This document shows positions 1-4,364 of a stretch of 29,518 bases of DNA, piece by piece. Made by a program: the position numbers and the translations under genes. Each line of letters starts with the position of its first letter. The stretch's first letter is position 1. The DNA comes from a virus: IMG/VR virus record IMGVR_UViG_3300036823_000040, positions 1-29,518 of that record; one strand, 5' to 3'. Below the pieces are notes generated by a model. It was not told the DNA's origin, made no database searches, and saw only the letters and a list, made by a program, of their open reading frames with translations.

Positions 1-284
1 CGCGCGGCGGTGACCGGGGCGGTAGCCATGCGCCGCGCGATCTCGGCGGCCATCGCCGCGCGCAGCTTCGCCTGGGGCTCCCAGGGCAGCGACGCGGCCA
101 ACTGGACTTGCGTCGGCCAGGTACTGGCGAAGGTGACCCCACCCGCCGGCTTCGTTGGGTGGGGCGTCGCGGTCACGTCTTGCATCGCCGCGACGTCTGC
201 CAGGTCGAACTCCCCGGACACCGGGATCAGCACCAGGCTGGCCGGGTCGGCGGTCAGCTCCGCGACAATCGAGCGGGTGGTCAT
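1..284 (-). CDS. Hypothetical protein, 3' end beyond window
   Basis: Leftward gene starting at the ATG at 284-282, one base after the TAG stop of the ParB-like gene, so the two are almost certainly co-translated. About 94 residues are visible (MTTRSIVAELTADPASLVLI...) before the window edge, with no stop. The visible part is a mixed, Ala-rich soluble sequence with no signal peptide, membrane segment or motif I recognise. GC returns to the high level typical of the window, unlike the gene just before it. An AAGG 9 bases upstream of the start, inside the end of the ParB-like gene, may serve as ribosome binding site. Function unknown. Confidence 0.65.
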   Translation of the reverse strand, partial: MTTRSIVAELTADPASLVLIPVSGEFDLADVAAMQDVTATPHPTKPAGGVTFASTWPTQVQLAASLPWEPQAKLRAAMAAEIARRMATAPVTAA

Positions 285-285
285 A

Positions 286-1098
286 CTACTTGGCCTTAAC
301 GACGTCGGGTACCTGTGTAACGCCGTACTGGTTACGGGCTGGTCGAATAACCTGGGCTGCCTTGTCAGTAGCGTACATGTTCCAGGCAGTAACGATACAG
401 GCGATAGCATCCCGGATGCTGCGATAGGAGCTGGTACCACGCCATTCCGAATTCAGTGCCCGCTTATTCAGTGCAAGAATCGGCGACCCCGACGGAAGGT
501 CATTCATGTTGTTCCAGCGTTCGAAAAATTCGGGCCCACCCTGGGGATTAACCCTCGCTATGAGCCAATAGGCATACCCTAGTGTGGCAGGCGGGGCGAG
601 TTTTTTAAGGTCCATACCACCCACCACCCGAGTGATCTCAACTACTTCGGGGTATGACTCTAGCAGTTCCAGAGCCTGGGCATTCGTCAACGTAGATTGC
701 GTACTGTCTCCTTTTGAGTTGATCAACTTAAGTACCGCTGCCACCTTGGTTGCCTGGGTTACACCCGACAGGTGTAGTGCGTCTGCTGTTGATCGGGGGG
801 TAACTTGGTCCAGTACCAGCATTGACTCCGGCTTCAGTCCGGTAACAACTAGCGTTGTTATCGTTACCCCCGACTCCATGATCGCTAGCAATCGGTGCTG
901 CCCGTCCATCAGCTTTCCGGCGGTGTCAAACTTGATACTCTCGCCGGTGTATTCCCAGTCGCCATTTAGCATGTCTGACGCCAACCTGAGTACTTTACCT
1001 CGCCGTATATTCCGGTTGAATGTGTTCCTACCGAGCCATTCTTCGGCCATCTTGGGCGACACATTCATTTTTTGAGCATTTTCATTCGGATGATCCAT
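286..1098 (-). CDS. ParB-like nuclease-domain protein
   Basis: A 270-residue protein if started at the ATG at 1098, which has GAGAGGA about 8 bases upstream; a GTG at 1116 is in frame but overlaps that site. The N-terminal third (about residues 35-95) has a ParB/Srx-like fold signature: a GDWEYTGESIKFD strand region followed by the hallmark LMDGQHRLLAI. Phages carry such single-domain ParB-like proteins outside any partition system, and roles as nucleases or DNA modulators are proposed for the family. The remaining 175 residues are probably helical and not recognised. Base composition is clearly lower in GC (about 50-55%, with ATA, AGT and TTA-type codons) than all neighbours, suggesting recent transfer. 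It is the second-last visible gene of the leftward operon. Confidence 0.75.
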   Translation of the reverse strand: MDHPNENAQKMNVSPKMAEEWLGRNTFNRNIRRGKVLRLASDMLNGDWEYTGESIKFDTAGKLMDGQHRLLAIMESGVTITTLVVTGLKPESMLVLDQVTPRSTADALHLSGVTQATKVAAVLKLINSKGDSTQSTLTNAQALELLESYPEVVEITRVVGGMDLKKLAPPATLGYAYWLIARVNPQGGPEFFERWNNMNDLPSGSPILALNKRALNSEWRGTSSYRSIRDAIACIVTAWNMYATDKAAQVIRPARNQYGVTQVPDVVKAK

Positions 1099-1280
1099 AG
1101 TTCCGCGTCCTCTCACAGGTTCGGGTATCGGGTGGCGGGGCTGGCCACGTGTCGCGGATCAGGACTAGCCTGTCCGGCCGATGAAATCCAGCCCCGCCGA
1201 TTACGAAACGGCGCATACGGAGCGCCCTGCCAGACATAGCCACCTTGGCCTCGCCGAAGCGGGTTGCGTGACCGTTGTCG

Positions 1281-1348
1281 TGCATTGGCCCGACTCGAAC
1301 GGGCTGTCATCCACCGGCGGCCGTAGCTGCCTTTCTGAGAGCAACGCT
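1281..1348 (-). other. tRNA-like element, probably degenerate
   Basis: Read on the minus strand, 1304-1288 forms a perfect T-arm: stem GCCCG/CGGGC around the canonical loop TTCGAGT. The 7 bases right after it (1287-1281, CAATGCA) pair at 6 positions, one of them G-U, with AGCGTTG at 1348-1342, as the two strands of a tRNA acceptor stem should. Only 36 bases separate the 5' acceptor strand from the T-arm, and no 5-bp anticodon stem with a U33-containing loop can be drawn. No CCA is encoded. This is best seen as a tRNA remnant or mimic, not a working tRNA. Confidence 0.3.
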
Positions 1349-1403
1349 CCCCGCTGTGACCGTAGCGGCGCGGACCGAACATCGGGGCCGTCGGCAAGCC
1401 CAT

Positions 1404-1418
1404 CCCCTCCCGAAGGGG
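1404..1418 (-). terminator. Weak hairpin after the Pro/Ala-rich protein gene
   Basis: CCCCT (1404-1408) pairs with AGGGG (1414-1418) around a 5-base loop, directly downstream of the TGA stop at 1427-1425 on the minus strand. There is no T-run after it, so termination would be weak. It could also protect the mRNA 3' end. Confidence 0.3.
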
Positions 1419-1424
1419 TGCCTA

Positions 1425-2267
1425 TCAGCCGCCAGTCATCTGCTGGAGCAGCGCGGCCATGTCCGGGCTCAACCCGGTCGGGGGCTGCGGTGCGGGCGCA
1501 GCCGGGGCGGCCACGTCAGCCAGCGGAGGCGCCTGGGTGGGCGCGGCGGCGGGCTGGGTGAAATCCGCGATCTCCCGCGACACCTCCGGCGGCAGCGGGC
1601 TCGTGGGCTCCGGAGCGTCGGTCAGGCCCTCCGATGCCGCGGTCTGCTGACCGGTGTAGAGGTTCGCCTTGTTGCCCTCCGCGATCTGGTAGAGAACCTC
1701 CCAGCGGTTGGACATGGTGCGGTTGCGGTTCTGGAACTCGCCGGTCTTCTTGACCGCGATCGTGTCGCCACCGCGCGGCGCCGAATTGGCCGGGTAGCCC
1801 GCCGTGTGCATGGCGTCATTGAGCTTCGTCCACAGCGGGCCGGAAACATACAGGCCCTTCTCCTCGCCGGTGGCCGCGTCGATCACCGGCACCACCATCA
1901 GGAACTGCGGCGAGCCGTCGTTGCGCCACAACAGCGTGCCTTCCGGCGACGTGTTCTGGCGGACGTCGGCGTCCGAGACATCCCGGGCCACCGTCATGAC
2001 CACCGTCGTGCCCACCGGGGACTTCGAGGTCGGGTTGATCGACGGACCTGCGCCGGCGTTGGGCTGCTCGAACATGGCGGCCAGCGAACCGGCCACCGCG
2101 GCCTGCTTCGGCGGAGCAGGCGGGGCGGACGCGGTGTGCTGGGTGAAATTGCCGGGCATCTGCTGGTAGCCGGTGGGTGGCGCGATCGGCGCCTGCTGGC
2201 CGTAGTTCTGCGCCTGCAACGATGCGAGCAGCGCCGTAAGCTGCTGCTCGGCATTGGGCTGTGTCAT
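1425..2267 (-). CDS. Pro/Ala-rich phage protein, possible ssDNA-binding protein
   Basis: 280 residues, with GGAGAG 4 bases before the ATG. A Gln/Pro/Ala-rich N-terminus (about 1-75) and a long Pro/Ala-rich C-terminal tail (about 215-280) flank a compact central region (about 85-205). That region has alternating beta-type strands (TTVVMTVARDVSD, LLWRNDGSPQFLMVVPV, DTIAVKKTGEFQN, WEVLYQI). The GGDTIAVKKTGE... segment resembles the ending of actinophage replication-cluster proteins that often sit beside Cas4-like exonucleases. An OB-fold ssDNA-binding role is my inference from this architecture and from the neighbouring exonuclease; no diagnostic motif proves it. It has its own promoter (2358-2386), so it can be made at a higher level than the rest of the operon. 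Confidence 0.75.
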   Translation of the reverse strand: MTQPNAEQQLTALLASLQAQNYGQQAPIAPPTGYQQMPGNFTQHTASAPPAPPKQAAVAGSLAAMFEQPNAGAGPSINPTSKSPVGTTVVMTVARDVSDADVRQNTSPEGTLLWRNDGSPQFLMVVPVIDAATGEEKGLYVSGPLWTKLNDAMHTAGYPANSAPRGGDTIAVKKTGEFQNRNRTMSNRWEVLYQIAEGNKANLYTGQQTAASEGLTDAPEPTSPLPPEVSREIADFTQPAAAPTQAPPLADVAAPAAPAPQPPTGLSPDMAALLQQMTGG

Positions 2268-2302
2268 GTAGCTCTCCAGTGTCAGTAAGGGGTCGGTGGA
2301 TA

Positions 2303-2336
2303 GTCCTGGTCAGCGCGTCGGCTATACGGCCAGGAC
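2303..2336 (-). promoter_or_regulatory. Leader hairpin upstream of the Pro/Ala-rich protein gene
   Basis: GTCCTGG at 2303-2309 pairs perfectly with CCAGGAC at 2330-2336, enclosing a 20-base loop. It lies in the roughly 84-base leader between the predicted start of transcription (near 2350) and the ATG at 2267. It may control stability or translation of this mRNA. Confidence 0.4.
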
Positions 2337-2357
2337 TTCCGCCGATAATGCCCGTTC

Positions 2358-2386
2358 AGACTAGCGCACCCGGCAAGTTGTGGCAA
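2358..2386 (-). promoter_or_regulatory. Promoter P2 (TTGCCA-N17-TAGTCT)
   Basis: On the minus strand a -35 box TTGCCA (2386-2381) is followed by exactly 17 bases and a TANNNT-type -10 box TAGTCT (2363-2358). Transcription would start near 2350 and give a leader of about 84 bases for the gene at 2267. The -35 region overlaps a direct repeat, TTGCCA-CAAC-TTGCC, also present in promoter P1. Confidence 0.6.
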
Positions 2387-2389
2387 GCG

Positions 2390-2533
2390 CTATTCGTCGT
2401 CTTCTCTGCGCTTCCGCTCGCGCTCCAGCGCCCGGGCGTTGCGGTCCTTCAGCGCCTGGACGTCGCGCTCGTCCTGCGCGTCCTTATCATGCTGGCGTTG
2501 CTGCTTTTCTTCCTTGCGGTCCTTTTTGGACAT
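2390..2533 (-). CDS. 47-residue highly charged peptide
   Basis: This small gene (MSKKDRKEEKQQRQHDKD...RREDDE) starts at the ATG at 2533-2531 and stops with TAG at 2392-2390. AGGAGA lies 8 bases upstream, overlapping the stop of the exonuclease gene, so translation is coupled. Almost every residue is Lys, Arg, Glu, Asp or Gln, predicting one long charged helix or a disordered chain with no hydrophobic core. Promoter P2 overlaps its last codons. Function unknown; it may bind nucleic acid or the exonuclease. Confidence 0.7.
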   Translation of the reverse strand: MSKKDRKEEKQQRQHDKDAQDERDVQALKDRNARALERERKRREDDE

Positions 2534-2545
2534 GATCAGTTTCTC

Positions 2546-3355
2546 CTATTTCGTGACGGTGCCGGGGCATCCGATGCCGGAACCATCGTGCGCGGAACCG
2601 GGCCGGTAGAACGGACAAAAGTAACATTCGTCGTGCGAGGGCTCCCGGGGGACGTCGGTGAGCTGACGTTCGCCGCTGCGCACCTGCTGGGCTTGCAGCT
2701 TGCGCCGGGCGGTCTCGGTAAACGTGTCCACCAGCTCCGCCACCGCCGTGTCGTCGAACGCGTGCTCCCACACGTACAACTCGTCCAGGGTGGACCGGGT
2801 GCGCGGGTAGGCGAGGATCGCCACCCGGGTCACCGGCAGGCCCTGGCGCAGGAAGCCCAGCCCGTAGAGATAGAGCTGGCGCCGGTACCTACGGGACGGC
2901 CCTTCCGGGCGGCGCACTTTCGCCAGGCTCGACTCACCCAGCACCTTGTGGTCCAGCACCGTGGCGGTGGACCGGTCGTAGAGGTCTCCGGTGCCGGCGT
3001 GCTCGGGGTGCGGGGTGACCCGGTGCTCGGTCATCCATCGCCGCGGGTCATCCGCGGTGAACGCATCCGCCAGCCAGGCGTGCACCGCGGTGCCCACCAC
3101 CGAGGGCCACGGATCGGTGACGTGGTTGGTGCGGGCCTCGCCGAGCAGCTTGCCCACCACCTGCCGGTCGCACGCCACGCCCAGCTCCGACGGGCCGATG
3201 TGCACCTGCTGACTGCGTGGCGCCCGGTCCGCCTGCCGGCGGACCAGCTCCCGCACTTCCCCCGCCAGCGCGTGCGCCCAGGGCGTGTTCCCCGACATCG
3301 CGGGAGCATCCGGGGTCGCACCGCTGGCGAGAAACTGGGCGAGACGCGTAGTCAT
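2546..3355 (-). CDS. Cas4/RecB-like PD-(D/E)XK exonuclease with Fe-S cluster
   Basis: 269 residues from the ATG at 3355, which overlaps the previous stop as ATGA; this fits better than the upstream GTG at 3397, which would run deep into the preceding gene. The catalytic core reads GTAVHAW (His92), GTGDLYD (Asp124), VLDHK (Asp135, Lys137) and QLYLY (Gln160, Tyr164), matching the RecB/Cas4 nuclease motifs. Cys62, then Cys244, Cys247 and Cys263, gives the split four-cysteine set that holds a 4Fe-4S cluster in Cas4 and AddB. Family members resect DNA ends. In phages they usually work in recombination or replication, which fits the neighbouring possible ssDNA-binding protein. No cas1, cas2 or repeat array is nearby, so a CRISPR role is not supported. 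Confidence 0.85.
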   Translation of the reverse strand: MTTRLAQFLASGATPDAPAMSGNTPWAHALAGEVRELVRRQADRAPRSQQVHIGPSELGVACDRQVVGKLLGEARTNHVTDPWPSVVGTAVHAWLADAFTADDPRRWMTEHRVTPHPEHAGTGDLYDRSTATVLDHKVLGESSLAKVRRPEGPSRRYRRQLYLYGLGFLRQGLPVTRVAILAYPRTRSTLDELYVWEHAFDDTAVAELVDTFTETARRKLQAQQVRSGERQLTDVPREPSHDECYFCPFYRPGSAHDGSGIGCPGTVTK

Positions 3356-3843
3356 GCTGTTACCGAAGCGTGGTCGGAGATCCAGCCTCGCGCCCACGCG
3401 GCCGCGCGCACCTTCTCGTACTCGGCGTACGCGGCCGCGCGCACCTTCTTGTACTCGGCGGACGCGGCCGCGTCCGCCCTGTCGTACTCGGCGTACGCGG
3501 CCGCGCGCACCTTCTTGTACTCGGCGAACGCGGGCGCGTCCGCCCTGTCGTACTCGGCGTACGCGGCCGCGCGCACCTTCTTGTACTCGGCGAACGCGGG
3601 CGCGGCCACCTTCTCGTACTCGGCGGACGCGGCCGCGTCCGCCCTGTCGTACTCGGCGTACGCGGCCGCGCTCAGCAGGTTCTCCGCTGCCCAGTCCCAG
3701 TCGAACTGGTCAGCGAAACGCACCGCCATCGGCACCGACACCTCAACACCATCCGGGAACAAGTCCCGGAAGACGTTCCGGTAGTCGGAGCAGGCTCGCT
3801 CCCCGCGCGTTCCGTCTAGGTCCGCGATCGTGATCCTGGCCAT
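3352..3843 (-). CDS. Hendecad-repeat helical protein
   Basis: 163 residues from the ATG at 3843, four bases before the stop of the upstream gene. Residues 1-61 form a small domain (MARITIADLDGTRGERACSD...). Residues 62-149 are eight consecutive 11-residue repeats of the type (Y/S/F)AEY(D/E/K)(R/K)xxAxA, followed by WARGWISDHASVTA. An 11-residue period with Ala and Tyr at fixed sites and alternating charge predicts a long continuous helix or right-handed coiled coil. It ends in an ATGA overlap with the exonuclease gene, so the two are translationally coupled. I recall similar Ala/Glu/Tyr repeat proteins in other phages, but none with a function I can name. The repeat number may vary between relatives. 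Confidence 0.8.
   Translation of the reverse strand: MARITIADLDGTRGERACSDYRNVFRDLFPDGVEVSVPMAVRFADQFDWDWAAENLLSAAAYAEYDRADAAASAEYEKVAAPAFAEYKKVRAAAYAEYDRADAPAFAEYKKVRAAAYAEYDRADAAASAEYKKVRAAAYAEYEKVRAAAWARGWISDHASVTA
3397..3660 (-). repeat. Eight tandem 33-bp coding repeats
   Basis: Eight direct repeats of 33 bp encode residues 62-149 of the hendecad protein. Several units are almost identical at DNA level, for example the recurrent gtactcggcg-acgcggccgcg blocks, so recent expansion by slippage or recombination is likely. There are no unique spacers, so this is not a CRISPR array. Confidence 0.9.
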
Positions 3844-3846
3844 GGT

Positions 3847-4203
3847 TCAGTTCTTCTTTCCGCGCGTCAGGTACCACGCGCCGCTGGTCCTGGTGTACTG
3901 CTCAGCGAGGACGGGGTGCGCCTCGCGCAGCGCCTTCGTGTCGATCTTGTCGGTGGTGCGGTAGTCCAGCACCCAGGGAGCGCGCAGCGCCGGGCTGGCG
4001 TACTCGGCGTGCACGACGCCCGTGTCGGTGTTCTCGGCGATGCCGAGCTGGTAGAGCTCCGCCTTGACCGCGGCCTTGAGCGCGTCCAGGCGTTCGGCCG
4101 CGGCCTTCGCGTCCGCCTCCGCCGTGTCGTAGACCGCGGCGAGCTGCGCGAGGCGTTCCAGCGGTCCGATCGGAGTGGGGCGATCCAGTGAGTTCGTCGT
4201 CAT
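3847..4203 (-). CDS. Small conserved phage protein, first gene of the leftward operon
   Basis: 118 residues from the ATG at 4203 (MTTNSLDRPTPIGPLERLAQ...). The upstream frame-extending start at 4239 would fall on the -35 box of promoter P1 and is unlikely. The -10 box lies exactly 7 bases upstream of the ATG, so the mRNA is probably leaderless, although the same bases (AGGGTGG) could act as a ribosome site. The N-terminal half is an Ala/Lys/Glu helix, probably coiled coil (about 25-60). The C-terminal half ends DKIDTKALREAHPVLAEQYT, then TSGAWYLTRGKKN. This D-x-K-x-L-(K/R)-E-x-x-P-x-L pattern resembles small phage proteins found beside recombination exonucleases, but I assign no function. Confidence 0.75.
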   Translation of the reverse strand: MTTNSLDRPTPIGPLERLAQLAAVYDTAEADAKAAAERLDALKAAVKAELYQLGIAENTDTGVVHAEYASPALRAPWVLDYRTTDKIDTKALREAHPVLAEQYTRTSGAWYLTRGKKN

Positions 4204-4210
4204 GGACACC

Positions 4211-4239
4211 ACCCTACGCGCCTTGCCACGAGTTGCCAA
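4211..4239 (-). promoter_or_regulatory. Promoter P1 of the leftward operon (TTGGCA-N17-TAGGGT)
   Basis: On the minus strand the -35 box TTGGCA (4239-4234), a spacer of exactly 17 bases and the -10 box TAGGGT (4216-4211) form the best promoter in the window. Seven bases separate the -10 box from the ATG at 4203, so transcription probably starts at or next to the start codon. A direct repeat, TTGCCA-CGAG-TTGCCA (plus strand 4223-4238), covers the -35 box and spacer and could be an operator. Confidence 0.7.
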
Positions 4240-4297
4240 TGGTGAGGCGGTGCCGATCTTTTCGGGTTCCCCGGGTGTAGGGTGGCGCTGATGCGAA

Positions 4298-4328
4298 CGC
4301 CCCTCAGACTCCGAGAGACTGAGGGGCG
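4298..4328 (+). promoter_or_regulatory. Leader hairpin of the helicase-polymerase gene
   Basis: CGCCCCTCAG (4298-4307) pairs perfectly over 10 bp with CTGAGGGGCG (4319-4328) around an 11-base loop. It lies in the 5' leader, 37 bases before the GTG start. No T-run follows, so it is more likely an mRNA-stability element, operator or attenuator than a simple terminator. Confidence 0.55.
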
Positions 4329-4364
4329 GCGCGCAGCCTGTGAGCTACCAGAGGAGTGTACCTC

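Larger units (their letters stand above)
1099..1424 (-). other. 326-bp gap without a firm gene
   Basis: This stretch lies between the Pro/Ala-rich protein gene and the ParB-like gene. It holds a small hairpin just after the upstream stop (1404-1418), a tRNA-like element (1281-1348) and a possible 67-codon leftward reading frame from the ATG at 1285 to 1082, which lacks a convincing ribosome binding site and overlaps the ParB-like start. I saw no promoter with good -35 and -10 boxes. Rightward frames here look like noise. Confidence 0.5.
4204..4364. promoter_or_regulatory. Divergent control region
   Basis: These 161 bp separate the leftward operon from the helicase-polymerase gene. They hold P1 (minus), a possible rightward -10 box TAGGGT (4278-4283) without a good -35, and a leader hairpin (4298-4328). 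The ribosome site GAGGAG (4351-4356) follows, 8 bases before the GTG at 4365. This is the natural place for early control. Confidence 0.55.

Noticed and set aside
1281-1348. Functional tRNA gene
   Set aside because: The T-arm is perfect, but no anticodon stem-loop with U33 can be drawn and the inner part is too short; reported only as a tRNA-like element.
3397-3660. CRISPR array next to a Cas4-like gene
   Set aside because: The repeats are head-to-tail 33-bp coding units with no unique spacers, and there is no cas1 or cas2.
2261-3784. Long rightward frame of about 507 codons opposite the exonuclease and repeat-protein genes
   Set aside because: It is antisense to two well-supported genes, has Arg/Ala/Val-rich shadow composition and no ribosome site.
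4356-4364. Upstream GTG start of the replication gene
   Set aside because: The GTG at 4356 overlaps the ribosome site GAGGAG, which is ideally placed for the GTG at 4365.
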